Source of the DNA: Fibrobacter sp. UWT2
GTDB taxonomy: Bacteria > Fibrobacterota > Fibrobacteria > Fibrobacterales > Fibrobacteraceae
Reading direction: 5' to 3'
Assembly: GCF_900142545.1 (NCBI RefSeq)
Contig: NZ_FRBF01000007.1
Location: 1-64,000 of the forward strand
Length of the DNA: 64,000 nucleotides
This document shows, in pieces, positions 1 to 9,929 of this stretch. The notes under the pieces were generated by a model. It worked only from the letters and a program-made list of their open reading frames with translations, was not told the origin of the DNA and made no database searches. Numbering within the stretch: the stretch's first letter is position 1; every line of letters begins with the position of its first letter. The position numbers and the translations under genes were made by a program.

Positions 1-96
1 GTCATATTTTAGAAAACCTTGCAATATTTTCACAGGGTAGAAATCAGTTTTTCCCAATAGTTATGCGGGCTGGGCGGGATTTTAAGGGACGACTAA

Positions 97-3000
97 TTAA
101 TCACTTGAGCAATTCGGCACAGTAAAGTCATGTGGTATCGGGCCCGTTGTTATTTGAATCCAATCTGCAACAGGAGCAAGAATGTAATACCCATTATCTA
201 CCTTTGTTATACCAGCTCCCCTCAGAGCAGTTTCACAGTTCTTAAGATCAGTACAAAATCCAGACGCGATTCTTTTTCCATTAATATAAATCGGATATTT
301 TCGATAGTTTTCATTTATTTTATGAATATCTTTCGCAAAAATACATTTAGGAGTAGCATTACTCTTTCCATCTATATTTTCCGTTTTTAGATCATAACAA
401 AGGCTAAACGGATCGCATGTACATCCGCAAGGCGGCACCACATACTTCACCTTAAATGTACAAGGTTCTCCATCGCCAAGGCTACTTGAAAGCGTCAATG
501 TATATTCTGTTCCATCATCCGTTGACGCAGCCGTTTCACCTTTAATCTTTTGAGGAATCGGACCAGACCTGTACGCACCGCCTGTTACATCCGTAAAGGA
601 ACCTCCCGAAATCGTATAGGAACAGCCCCCAGTATACCCACCCCAGCCCCAGCCCCAAGAAACTGCCGGACAATGCAACACATCTGTCGGTTCCACAGTG
701 ACATCTGCACCCACAGCAACTTCCATATCATCCGGGCAAGTATATGTAGGACCGGCATAATTAACAACAATATCGCACTCATCCGATCCTAGACCGTTTT
801 CGACATGGAACTTGTATGTATTCTCTCCGGTTCTATCGGCAGATCCCAGGAAAGACACGGACGTTTGCGTCGTAATGACACCTTGGCCCTTCTTTGTTCC
901 ATTGGGCGTTTCAAACCAGTAGGAGCATTTTTCTTCACAGTTTTCCACCGAAATGGGAGAAACCACAATAGTCTCATTATGGCCGGCACGTATTGGGGTC
1001 GTCGGGCACGTCACTACAGGAGCTGTAGATGCAGGAGAAGCGGTCGCAGAACAGGAAATATTATTACCCAGCGAAGTATTACAAGTCACGCTAAACGTGG
1101 TTGAAGTTTCCGTCGCCAAGGTGAACGTCTGATTAGAAAGAGTTCCAGGGCAAGTACTGCCTTCAGCCTTACAATCAAGCGGTCCATCATACGTGCAATA
1201 ATATATATCAATACCCGGCATCGCTTCTACCACAAAGGTATTACTTTCGCCCGCTTTCACTTCATTTTCGATGGAGCAAACAATCGCATCGGTCGTACTA
1301 AAGGTACCCATACATTGAATTTCAGAATCGCTAGCCTTCGTAATAATAAAGGTATGGGAAGCGTTGTCATTCGGAGTTGTAAAAGGTCCCACCGATATAT
1401 TACGACCTCTACGGATATTTCCCGTCCATGCCGGACTAGTGGCATCATCTATATAGATGTTGTATTCCTGCGGGTCAAGCCTACTGGTGACATAAACATA
1501 CTCATTTGAGTTCTTCAAAACAAGATCATTCATCGAACATTCAAGATCACCCGACGGCGTACGTTCATCCGTAATTTCAAATTCTTGTGAACAAGGGGTA
1601 AAGGGATATTCGGCATTGCTACTTTCCAGAACCATTCTATATGTTCCAACAGCTAGCTTTTCACTCTGTGTATTTGCAACATCAGGATCCGTGGTCAGGT
1701 TAGATACATTTCCACTTACAGCGCTATTTGTAGCAACAGTTGCCACATCCGAGCCATTCTGCTTTACCTTTATCGTATAGCCGCACTTCGGGCTTCCTTC
1801 AGAAGTTTCTGGGCACCCTGCAATGGAATAAGTCATGATAGGCAATCCCATACCCTGCCTCTTAGAGCGGGAATTACTTGCAATACGACAAGAAGACGAT
1901 ATCTTCGGCACAGTCGTCGTGCGAGTGATACAGGGGGAACCTTCAACGGTGTGATTCGTATTATCAACCATTTCTATCCAGAATTGATAATCTATAGACT
2001 CACCATTACCCATATTATAGGGTGTGTGATCAAGGTGAATTTCCCATCCAAAATCATCTCCCGAGAAGGCGCAAGGGCTAGGGGTTTCCGAACAATTTTT
2101 AGTATTGCCCGTTAAGCTCGTTTCAAAAGAACCAGCCCTAACTCTAGTCAAATCGACAGATTTAACTTGAGAACTGGTTCCAGCCGTTATCGTTGCAGAA
2201 ACATTCCACACATCTCGTTGCGGATTATATTCCGCTCTACAGCCAAAAAGGCTCAACGCATTGGGACAACGACTATTCACCGAAATATTGCCAACACCAG
2301 AGGCATCATCATATTTCACGTAAACGCCAACGACTTTTTCTGGATCAAAGCCATCTACATTAGAGACCCCATCCACACTTATATTAAGTACGACCCCGGT
2401 TCCAGCAGCAGTCGATGTATAAGGTTGGCTATAAATCGGATCCGCACCATAAGTATAGCCTGATGTAGAATTTTGGCTAAACAGGTAAACCGTCACTTCG
2501 GCGCCACTCGGATTGTCTAAAGTCACAATTAAATTGGCGCCACGGAAATTGGCGGTTTCGCCATTCGCATCGATTCCGAAATACGTACCTTCAGCACCGT
2601 CGACAGTCTGTGTCAGGTATTTATGTTCAGTACAGTTGGTATAGTTTCCGACCCAGAAAGTTCCACAATGGACAGCCGCAATACTATTCGCCCATGGAGC
2701 TTCTTCTCCATAAACTTCGCAGCCAACACCGCTAACTCCTACACGAGCCGTTTTGTTTCCGTCCACAATATTTCCATTTACTTCAACGGTATTGCCATGC
2801 AATCCTTCAGAGCCCTCTCCAGAGAAATTGTACCCTGTTGAGCTACATTTTTTATAATCATCAGAATTTTCTACATAGCCCGAGCATCCCGCATCATTTC
2901 CATTGTAGTAATAGTCGGGAGTGCATTTATTAGCCCCAAACCATGTTGATAAACCAATCCACGGTTTTACATCCCTATTCTGAGGAACTAGGCCACCGGC

Positions 3001-6000
3001 ATAAGCCGCTCTAAAGGAGCATGAAATAGACGGGAATTTATCCCAACATTCAGAGGAATATTCATCACTCTGCCAGCCAATACCATAAAGTTTGAAATTT
3101 TGATCCGACAAGCGGTACCCAACATACTGGTTATAAGAATCAGAAAGATGTTGAACCCCACTCAATTCACTTTGCGTCAATTCAAAGGCTACTGCCTGGT
3201 ACTCTACACTAAATGCATCTGTATAGGCTTTTATCACCAAGATGTCGCGGTTATCATTATTTTTAGTCAATGTGGCAGCGACAAGGATAATGTCTCCCTG
3301 ATTCACCATCGCATTTCCAATATTCTTCGTCTGGCAGGTATTTTCACCATTCACACAGATTCTAGCTTTCAGACGATTCAACCTATCGCTAAATACATTA
3401 AGCATCAGGTAACTCGTTGCATCTTCTTCGGCACGCAGCAGGAATCCAGACTGTTTGATAGTCGCCTTCGCCTCATCATCTAACGACACTTCTTCCCTAG
3501 GCACTTGGAACTGAGCCTTAAGCGTTCCATAGCCACCCGCCACAACCGTGCTCATAATCGTCACGGATTTCTTGGCATCTTCCTTGCTACGTCGTGTTGC
3601 ACTAGACTTAAGCGATATTCGGCCATCTCCATCGAACTGAATATCATCAACATCGCCACTTACAAGTCGCCACTTGGCATTCGGATGAGACCTTGTGGCA
3701 TCGAGGCAATATTCCTTTTCGGGGTTCGTTTCGGCACAGATAAAGCTGCTTCTATTCTTATAAGTTCCTCTATAATCATCATCCTTGTAAGACGCATCTT
3801 TAAATTCATCAAAGAAGCAATGCTTGTCACTTTCATTAAAATGGGCATGAACAATATCATTTCCAGTAATCGTTATCGTATATGTATTTTCAGGATAGGG
3901 TACCTTGGAACTCGGGCAATCCGTTCCACTTTCACACATCCAATAATCAAAGTCCGCCTTATCCGAATTTTCCGGGAAAGACAACGTCACTACAGAGCCA
4001 TAATAGACTTGCACTTGACATTTTTCAGCATATCTTTCCGCATTCTTGAAATCGCCGTAAGAACAGTTGCTCGTCACCGGCTCAGTAGCCCCCGGTTGAA
4101 TCACAGAAATATTTATTTTCTGGCTCGTATTGATAGGCTCATCCGTGGCAAATCCTGTAGAGAACGTAAATTGTTTTGCCTTAAGCGATGCATAAAGGGT
4201 TACCTCAGAAACTCCAGCCAAACTCGCCTGAGGAATCAAATTGTCACCAGGGACAACCGCTTCACAACCATTTGGAACATAGCCGTCGAGGATCTTAAGA
4301 GAAATGTCCCCCATATTCTTACAATTCCAGGAATCATTTGCATCTATCCTGGAGCATTGCACACCATTTGCCATAATCCATTCCGAATTTGTCGAACAAT
4401 CCGGAGCCGATTTCTTAGCGCATTTAGCTTTGTCCGCATCAGAAGACCCATCACCATTCGCTGTACACCAACTTTCTAACGACTGCCTACGAACGGCCAC
4501 ATCCGAAGCTACCTTAATGCTTTCGATATAAGGCGTACCAATAATACAACCGCCATCACAATCGGTAATTTGGAAATCCAATTGTCCCGTAGTAGCCGAA
4601 ACATTTTTTACAGTGAATATATTTGTGGTTCCAACAGCCGTATTTATGGTAAATTGACAATCATTACCCGTACAGGTACCATTTGCAGCAGGAATCATTG
4701 CTATATCCCAACCAGTAACCGATGCAGGACGACGAACCGTTACCTTATATACTCCTGCTGGGCCTCCCGAAGTAGCCGTTACATTAAGCGACACAGTGGT
4801 TTCTTCATCCGGTCGCAAATCCACCCAAGCTTCACCAAAGGATACCGGAGGAGTACTAGCGTCACCAGAGACAACGACATAGAACGGAACCGTAGATTGT
4901 CTACCCAAAATAGAGCCTGTCACATGGCAAGTGTATATTCCTGCTTCCAATTCTTGGTTACTTGTAGTTAAACTTGTACCCACAGGAATTTGGTTGTTAC
5001 AATTGACGTTCGGAGAATTGTCAAGAGCAGCCTTGCTATTCAAGGGAATAACTCGATAATACTGGTCCAAAGAACCCTTGGGTGTTCTCGGCAAATAAAT
5101 AATGCGAGGCAGCACGATAAAAGACGCTTCTGGCTCTTGCGTACCACTTGACAAGTTGCTTATTTTTTCTTTGTTCGCATACTGAGTTTCTACCGTAATA
5201 GACAACTGGGGCGCAACCGCAATATAGTAGTCATCCGATGCTGCGGCAGCAGCAGCGGCAGCCGGATCCGCAGTAGGATTGACTAACGCCGTAAATTCCG
5301 GATTTTCTTCGATAAGTCCAGCGTTGACCAACGTCCGCATAACAGACCTATTATAATCCAGAATCACACCACCTTGGTATTTTTTCAATGTTTTACCAGG
5401 TTCCATCATTACAGAACCTGATATATGGACATTATTAAATTGAGCAATATCCCCTTTAGAATAAACAAAGTAGTTGTAAGTTTTACCCGTAGCGCCTTGC
5501 AACTCATTCGACGCACCACGACCCAGATAAAATAAAACTACAGCATTACTTGCAGTAGGCGGAAGATCAGTCTGCCCCATCACTCTTGGAACATAGATAA
5601 TAAAGTTATGTTCCAATTTTTTATCCGTTTTAATATCGCCTTTACGAACATAATCCCATCTAATGGGTAAAAAGCCTTCATACAATTGACCCGCAGCCGC
5701 GGCAGTGTTATAGCAATCATTTAAGTCATCGATTGCATCATCATTCATCACAAATGCCGGGTCAATACCACAAAGATCATTCGCCAGCTTCTGTTTCCAG
5801 GCGGCAGTATCCTTTAAGAAGATTGCTTGAGGAACTTCTCCTGTCGACAAGTCAATCATTCTTCCATAGGCATTCATTTTGTCAATCTTTTCCCAATAAT
5901 TGTCGCCGATATCTTTCAGCACATCATCAGTCGGATGCCACGACTGAACTTTAGAGGCAGAAACATTATTACCCGTTGAAGCAAAAAGGAAGTATCGGTC

Positions 6001-7158
6001 ATTCACATCACCAACATTTTCCGACCCACAAGCTTCATAAAAGCCCTGGCAATAGCCCGTTTCTGAGCAAGTCGCTGCCTGCTTACATACTTTCACGGTC
6101 ACATCAAAATCATCATAAAGATAAATAGGGCTTCCAAGATTCATCCTTTTATTATTGGACGAACTCTTCGGTCCAGAAATTTTAGACAAATAAGTACTAT
6201 GTCCAACACCATCAGCATTCTGAGCTCCTTCCCCTGAATAATTTAATTCAGCATTATCCTTAAATACAAGATTCTTTCCTATAGTAAACATCTGAGCGTC
6301 ATTCGTTCTGGTCATCGTTCCCCCAACCGTCATATTGCCGCTCACATTTATCTTACATTTCTGATCAACATCCCCTCCAATATAGACGTCACCATGAACT
6401 TCCAAGTCTCCCGTGCACACAATATTTCCGCCAACGTAAACAATATTTGTATCCAAGCCTGATCTACCAAAGAGATAGGCTCCATCCGCTCTTAAATCCC
6501 CTCCTACATAGAGGTTTCCGGACTGTGTAACAGCACCACCATAACGAATCTCCCCTGTCACAACCAAATTGCCTATTTTAGGGGTATTATTCGTAATCCA
6601 ATCCCCATTAATAATTGCAGACTGAATAGAGTCACTACCCGTAATACCAGTACTTCTTCCTTGGAAGGCTTCTTCATAATTGAGGCCGGAATGTTCGGTA
6701 GGCAGCTTTACCCTATAAAGGCCACTTACGTTTAAAATGGCCACTTCAGTATGTTTCGCCTGACCATTACGGGCTTCGCCTTCCGAAACTAGTTTCAATT
6801 TATAGGTAGAATTTTCCGTCGTTACGCCTGTCAACCAAACATTGAACTTTTGCCCAGGACGGACCAATTCAGTAAGCATACCATTCAATTTTATTGCAGC
6901 ATTACCACTCGTCTTGTACTGTCGAATAAGTGCACCCACGTCATTGGCATGGTACGTCATCCAACTACGGGCACTTTCAATACCCGCTACAGCACTCTGG
7001 TAAGCTTCACGTTCCAGCATACGACTAGAACTAGAACGAGATTCGCTCGTAATCCACTTGTAAGTGGCAGTCGCGGCAATGGTCGCAACGAGCATAAAGA
7101 GAAGGACGGCGATAAGAGATACACCGGCCTTTGAATTTATTTTTTGTTCTAGACGCAT
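97..7158 (-). CDS. Giant PilX-like minor pilin, probable pilus-tip adhesin
   Basis: This 2353-residue protein starts with a prepilin-like segment: a short basic leader, an AG|VSLIAVLLFML-type cleavage region and one hydrophobic helix (about residues 12-35). SREAYQSAVAGIESARSWM resembles PilX-type minor pilins. About residues 175-300 hold repeated VYVGGNI/VYIGGDV strands like a right-handed beta-helix (bactofilin-like). An eight-alanine run (633-640) may be a hinge. About 1150-1370 looks like a concanavalin-type lectin fold. About 1760-2250 holds five cysteine-containing Ig-like repeats of roughly 90-110 residues. The start has a strong AGGAG site and lies 8 nt after the PilW-like gene. Role inferred: a surface adhesin displayed by a type IV pilus or pseudopilus, perhaps on plant fibre. 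The family and operon position are fairly sure; the ligand is unknown. Bases 1-96 downstream show nothing clear. Confidence 0.8.
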   Translation of the reverse strand: MRLEQKINSKAGVSLIAVLLFMLVATIAATATYKWITSESRSSSSRMLEREAYQSAVAGIESARSWMTYHANDVGALIRQYKTSGNAAIKLNGMLTELVRPGQKFNVWLTGVTTENSTYKLKLVSEGEARNGQAKHTEVAILNVSGLYRVKLPTEHSGLNYEEAFQGRSTGITGSDSIQSAIINGDWITNNTPKIGNLVVTGEIRYGGAVTQSGNLYVGGDLRADGAYLFGRSGLDTNIVYVGGNIVCTGDLEVHGDVYIGGDVDQKCKINVSGNMTVGGTMTRTNDAQMFTIGKNLVFKDNAELNYSGEGAQNADGVGHSTYLSKISGPKSSSNNKRMNLGSPIYLYDDFDVTVKVCKQAATCSETGYCQGFYEACGSENVGDVNDRYFLFASTGNNVSASKVQSWHPTDDVLKDIGDNYWEKIDKMNAYGRMIDLSTGEVPQAIFLKDTAAWKQKLANDLCGIDPAFVMNDDAIDDLNDCYNTAAAAGQLYEGFLPIRWDYVRKGDIKTDKKLEHNFIIYVPRVMGQTDLPPTASNAVVLFYLGRGASNELQGATGKTYNYFVYSKGDIAQFNNVHISGSVMMEPGKTLKKYQGGVILDYNRSVMRTLVNAGLIEENPEFTALVNPTADPAAAAAAAASDDYYIAVAPQLSITVETQYANKEKISNLSSGTQEPEASFIVLPRIIYLPRTPKGSLDQYYRVIPLNSKAALDNSPNVNCNNQIPVGTSLTTSNQELEAGIYTCHVTGSILGRQSTVPFYVVVSGDASTPPVSFGEAWVDLRPDEETTVSLNVTATSGGPAGVYKVTVRRPASVTGWDIAMIPAANGTCTGNDCQFTINTAVGTTNIFTVKNVSATTGQLDFQITDCDGGCIIGTPYIESIKVASDVAVRRQSLESWCTANGDGSSDADKAKCAKKSAPDCSTNSEWIMANGVQCSRIDANDSWNCKNMGDISLKILDGYVPNGCEAVVPGDNLIPQASLAGVSEVTLYASLKAKQFTFSTGFATDEPINTSQKINISVIQPGATEPVTSNCSYGDFKNAERYAEKCQVQVYYGSVVTLSFPENSDKADFDYWMCESGTDCPSSKVPYPENTYTITITGNDIVHAHFNESDKHCFFDEFKDASYKDDDYRGTYKNRSSFICAETNPEKEYCLDATRSHPNAKWRLVSGDVDDIQFDGDGRISLKSSATRRSKEDAKKSVTIMSTVVAGGYGTLKAQFQVPREEVSLDDEAKATIKQSGFLLRAEEDATSYLMLNVFSDRLNRLKARICVNGENTCQTKNIGNAMVNQGDIILVAATLTKNNDNRDILVIKAYTDAFSVEYQAVAFELTQSELSGVQHLSDSYNQYVGYRLSDQNFKLYGIGWQSDEYSSECWDKFPSISCSFRAAYAGGLVPQNRDVKPWIGLSTWFGANKCTPDYYYNGNDAGCSGYVENSDDYKKCSSTGYNFSGEGSEGLHGNTVEVNGNIVDGNKTARVGVSGVGCEVYGEEAPWANSIAAVHCGTFWVGNYTNCTEHKYLTQTVDGAEGTYFGIDANGETANFRGANLIVTLDNPSGAEVTVYLFSQNSTSGYTYGADPIYSQPYTSTAAGTGVVLNISVDGVSNVDGFDPEKVVGVYVKYDDASGVGNISVNSRCPNALSLFGCRAEYNPQRDVWNVSATITAGTSSQVKSVDLTRVRAGSFETSLTGNTKNCSETPSPCAFSGDDFGWEIHLDHTPYNMGNGESIDYQFWIEMVDNTNHTVEGSPCITRTTTVPKISSSCRIASNSRSKRQGMGLPIMTYSIAGCPETSEGSPKCGYTIKVKQNGSDVATVATNSAVSGNVSNLTTDPDVANTQSEKLAVGTYRMVLESSNAEYPFTPCSQEFEITDERTPSGDLECSMNDLVLKNSNEYVYVTSRLDPQEYNIYIDDATSPAWTGNIRRGRNISVGPFTTPNDNASHTFIITKASDSEIQCMGTFSTTDAIVCSIENEVKAGESNTFVVEAMPGIDIYYCTYDGPLDCKAEGSTCPGTLSNQTFTLATETSTTFSVTCNTSLGNNISCSATASPASTAPVVTCPTTPIRAGHNETIVVSPISVENCEEKCSYWFETPNGTKKGQGVITTQTSVSFLGSADRTGENTYKFHVENGLGSDECDIVVNYAGPTYTCPDDMEVAVGADVTVEPTDVLHCPAVSWGWGWGGYTGGCSYTISGGSFTDVTGGAYRSGPIPQKIKGETAASTDDGTEYTLTLSSSLGDGEPCTFKVKYVVPPCGCTCDPFSLCYDLKTENIDGKSNATPKCIFAKDIHKINENYRKYPIYINGKRIASGFCTDLKNCETALRGAGITKVDNGYYILAPVADWIQITTGPIPHDFTVPNCSSD

Positions 7159-7166
7159 AACAACTC

Positions 7167-8483
7167 CTAAATTCCCACACCATTGCTAGGAGCGGGAACT
7201 ACAATATCGATATGACCAGTTTCGCCAGCATGGCCGTTCTTTCCGCCTCGGCCAACTTCTAATTCTATTTTAAAGGCTTTCACATTCTTTTTATCTACAG
7301 TCGGGATAGTAATCGCCGGGTCAAATACATAGTTGGACCCTGCGATTCTCTTCAATTTCAAATTCGATATAGTGACCGTACCGGATCCAGCCAAAGGCGA
7401 ATACGTTGCAAAGGTAAAAGCCATACAAACATTTTCAATTTTCTGCGGAACCGTAAAACGCATCGTTCTATTTCCCTGAGAAGTCGTACTGGTAGGGGGA
7501 TAGAACAAGAAATCATTGAAATTCGCTATGGGTTGACCACTCGTATTGCGGAAACCTACTGCCATATGGTCTCGACCCGGAACAAAGAGCTGGGCTGCAT
7601 CCGATTCATCATTCGGATAAGCTAGGCCAAAGGATATTTCGTATTCGATCCCCGCCTCTAAAGTAAGCTGTCGGCATTCACTAAAAGCGGTTGAAGTTCC
7701 ACTATTCATTGCCACATACAGCTCATTCTTTTGTTTCAGTGCATCATTAATGGTACCATTCGCATCATTATAATTTCGAGCGAACCCTCTCAACGAGACA
7801 CCGGTTCCTCCACCAGACACATACGATGGAGCAATAATATCGGCAGCATCTACACGAGCAATCAAGCTAAAAACATCTGTACCTACAGGCGGAAACACTT
7901 GTTCATCCTGATGGTCAGCATCGGCATTACTCCGTATAGAGGGAATTGCAGGGTAAACCTTGAACTTTTCAACCCCTGTTGCCATTTCTATAGCTCCAGC
8001 AGAGCACGGATCTCTCTTTGGGTTATACGAGCTAAGTTTATCCAGGAGCACGCAATTACGCTTCAAAACTTTTTTAGTGTCATCAACGGACCATTCAACC
8101 TGTTCCGTCGCTTGGTAACGACCTTGATCATCATAACGGAGGTATCGTATGGTAAAATTATCATATGCATCTGAAATAGGATCTATGTTGAAAGAAGAAA
8201 GATCGCTAGTCGGATCCATATAGACATTGACTACATGTCCATCAAAAGAATCATTATCGCCAGGAACAGTATTTTCCTTTGAATACTTCGCCCCCGTCTG
8301 CTGAACATCAGCCTTAAGTAAAGACGCCAATTCTTCTGCTTCATGAGAAGACTTGATCATATTGTCGGTACGAATACGGAACTTCGTCGAGTTGCTGAAA
8401 GCTTCGCCCGCAATAACGACAACAATGCCTACAATCGCCATGTAGACAAGAAGTTCCATAAGGGTAAAGCCAGACTTTTTCAT
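7167..8483 (-). CDS. PilW-like minor pilin with prepilin N-terminus
   Basis: This 438-residue protein begins MKKSGFTLMELLVYMAIVG, a class III signal peptide: basic leader, Gly before Phe at the prepilin peptidase site, Glu at +5 of the mature protein, then a hydrophobic helix. Length and operon position (after a PilV-like and before a PilX-like gene) fit PilW/PulJ-type minor pilins, though it is longer than usual. About residues 240-400 look like an added beta-sandwich module, suggesting surface exposure or sugar binding; this is inference. The start overlaps the previous stop as ATGA (8480-8483), with a GGGGG stretch 8 nt upstream as a plausible ribosome site. It should help initiate the pilus and anchor the giant PilX-like subunit. 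Confidence 0.8.
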   Translation of the reverse strand: MKKSGFTLMELLVYMAIVGIVVVIAGEAFSNSTKFRIRTDNMIKSSHEAEELASLLKADVQQTGAKYSKENTVPGDNDSFDGHVVNVYMDPTSDLSSFNIDPISDAYDNFTIRYLRYDDQGRYQATEQVEWSVDDTKKVLKRNCVLLDKLSSYNPKRDPCSAGAIEMATGVEKFKVYPAIPSIRSNADADHQDEQVFPPVGTDVFSLIARVDAADIIAPSYVSGGGTGVSLRGFARNYNDANGTINDALKQKNELYVAMNSGTSTAFSECRQLTLEAGIEYEISFGLAYPNDESDAAQLFVPGRDHMAVGFRNTSGQPIANFNDFLFYPPTSTTSQGNRTMRFTVPQKIENVCMAFTFATYSPLAGSGTVTISNLKLKRIAGSNYVFDPAITIPTVDKKNVKAFKIELEVGRGGKNGHAGETGHIDIVVPAPSNGVGI

Positions 8484-8947
8484 CGGATTACCCCCGAAAC
8501 TGTAATCGACTGAACGGAATTTTTAAAATGCCAACTGACCTTAACATCTAGACGCTTTGCATACACATGCTTAACGCTCTGTAAAGCCGTAGAGTTTTGT
8601 ACAGCATACTCATTATCAGGAGACACCGTAATCTCGGCGTCATAAAGCACTTTCATATCGTGTTCAATGGCGCCCGGTTGGCCTTTCCAGGTTCTTTCGA
8701 TATCTGATATCACAATGGGATTTGCAGCCAAGTTGGCATCCGACAAACGAGCAATACCAAGAGCACTCAAGGAATCAATCAGATTCTGAGCGACTTCTGT
8801 TGCTCCGTCACGACCACGTATACGGAGCAGAGCATCATGGTTTCCACCCTGTAAGTTGAGTAGCGCCATATACATAAAGCCAAGCACCGCTGCAGCAATC
8901 AACACTTCAACGATGCCAAAGCCAGACTTTTTGCCAAGAACATCCAT
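8480..8947 (-). CDS. PilV-like minor pilin
   Basis: This 155-residue prepilin starts MDVLGKKSGFGIVEVLIAAAVLG: basic leader, Gly-Phe cleavage site, Glu at +5, hydrophobic helix. That matches PilV/PulI-type minor pilins, which prime pilus assembly in a tip complex with FimT, PilW and PilX types. The longer open frame begins at 9007, but the ATG at 8947 is chosen because GGGAGGTG sits just upstream and because prepilin leaders are short; the extra 20 residues would bury the leader. Its stop overlaps the PilW-like start by 4 nt, so translation is probably coupled. Confidence 0.8.
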   Translation of the reverse strand: MDVLGKKSGFGIVEVLIAAAVLGFMYMALLNLQGGNHDALLRIRGRDGATEVAQNLIDSLSALGIARLSDANLAANPIVISDIERTWKGQPGAIEHDMKVLYDAEITVSPDNEYAVQNSTALQSVKHVYAKRLDVKVSWHFKNSVQSITVSGVIR

Positions 8948-8964
8948 AAACACCTCCCTAGAGC

Positions 8965-9525
8965 CTACAAGTCCATCCAGCCCGAAGAGCCCTTGCCAAT
9001 TTTCCACTGGGCTTTAATGCCATTAACCAATTTCAATTTACGCGCAGCACCAAAACGATCTTCCGATCCGTATTGAATACATACAGCACCTTCGAGAGGT
9101 GCCGCAGAAAGTCCGCGACGAGGTTCAAAAACGGCAGGATTATTCCCGATCCAATCTGACGTAACGAGACCACAATCCTTTAGGCTTACAAACCTATTCG
9201 GAGATTCCACAACAAGGGAATCCATAATTGTACCATGGCAATAATCCGACGATTCATCGGACTTATAAACCAACAATTTGCTGCTATTGCCAGGAGCCTT
9301 GACTAAGCACAATTCTGCAGATTGTTTTCTAGATTCCGTTGCCACCCTTTCCAAGAAGGCGGCGGTATTTACAGCGGCATCCTTAACTCTTGCATTCGCA
9401 ACAGCCCCTTGCAACCCCGCAACGCCCATTGCCGAGAGTACACCCATGATGATAACTACCACCAGGACTTCGACTAGGGTATAGCCGGACTTTGCACCGC
9501 GTTTTACGAGCTTTGCAAACACCAT
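8965..9525 (-). CDS. FimT/GspH-like prepilin, first gene of the minor-pilin operon
   Basis: This 186-residue protein starts MVFAKLVKRGAKSGYTLVEVL: a basic leader, Gly-Tyr cleavage site, Glu at +5 and a long hydrophobic helix. It resembles FimT/FimU/GspH-type pseudopilins, with a cysteine-bearing globular domain after the helix. The ATG at 9525 is preferred over the one at 9543 because AAGGA lies 7 nt upstream. It heads a four-gene minus-strand operon in the usual order FimT, PilV, PilW, PilX. No assembly ATPase, platform protein, secretin or prepilin peptidase is in this window, so the machine that assembles these subunits must be encoded elsewhere. Confidence 0.8.
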   Translation of the reverse strand: MVFAKLVKRGAKSGYTLVEVLVVVIIMGVLSAMGVAGLQGAVANARVKDAAVNTAAFLERVATESRKQSAELCLVKAPGNSSKLLVYKSDESSDYCHGTIMDSLVVESPNRFVSLKDCGLVTSDWIGNNPAVFEPRRGLSAAPLEGAVCIQYGSEDRFGAARKLKLVNGIKAQWKIGKGSSGWMDL

Positions 9526-9758
9526 ATAATATTCCTTACACAACTCAATTCAAAGATAGTTCAATGCGCCGAAAGCGTCCAAGCTCAGGAGCTTTCGGGG
9601 ACCATTTCTTAAAATAACTTATTTTTTTACAAAACGCTCAAAATTTTTATAAAATTGGCGAAATATTTAAAAATTCGCCATTTTTTTGTAAATTTTATAT
9701 CAAAACCGAGTAATTCTGCGCACGCGTTCAAAACGGTAAGCTTTTCATAAGAAACAAA
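9526..9758 (-). promoter_or_regulatory. AT-rich leader of the pilin operon with two hairpins
   Basis: This gene-free, AT-rich stretch lies upstream of the pilin operon. CCGAAAGC (9569-9576) pairs with GCTTTCGG (9591-9598), giving an 8-bp stem 44-73 nt before the FimT-like start, so it should be in the transcript. A second dyad, TGGCGAA (9656-9662) with TTCGCCA (9674-9680), is followed by seven T on the plus strand, but no plus-strand gene ends there. No convincing -35/-10 pair was found. The operon promoter is expected here by position only. Confidence 0.4.
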
Positions 9759-9784
9759 AGACCGTAGCGGTTATGCTACGGTCT
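9751..9784 (-). terminator. Rho-independent terminator after ileS
   Basis: AGACCGTAGC (9759-9768) and GCTACGGTCT (9775-9784) form a perfect 10-bp stem with a 6-nt loop. Read on the minus strand the stem is followed by TTTTGTTTC, a U-rich tail, as expected for transcription leaving ileS, whose stop is at 9930. Confidence 0.75.
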
Positions 9785-9800
9785 AAATTTTGGGGATTAA

Positions 9801-9914
9801 GATCCTTCGACTTCGAGGCTACGCCTCTCGCTCAGGATGACATTTCCATCAATTATGCATTGATGCTTCGCATCCAAGCCCCAGCGGCTCGGTCATGCTC
9901 GTGCAAGCACGGGC
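9801..9914. repeat. Cluster of intergenic palindromes (REP-like)
   Basis: Three dyads sit in a row between the ileS stop and its terminator. ATCCT (9802-9806) with AGGAT (9834-9838) encloses GAGGC-TAC-GCCTC (9815-9827). GATGC-TTC-GCATC lies at 9862-9874. GCTCGTGC-AA-GCACGGGC lies at 9897-9914 with one G-T wobble. None has a T-run. The layout resembles repetitive extragenic palindromes of the kind scattered through many bacterial genomes; copy number elsewhere could not be checked. Confidence 0.45.
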
Positions 9915-9929
9915 GCGACTCTCGCCTTG

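Noticed and set aside
3505-4479. Plus-strand open frame of 324 codons inside the giant pilin gene
   Set aside because: It is antisense, Ile/Arg rich and lacks motifs; the minus-strand frame is a continuous 2353-codon gene with domain structure.
5239-5262. Run of GCN codons as a possible triplet-repeat expansion
   Set aside because: Codons vary (GCT, GCC, GCA), so it is a normal eight-alanine linker and not a slippage-prone uniform repeat.
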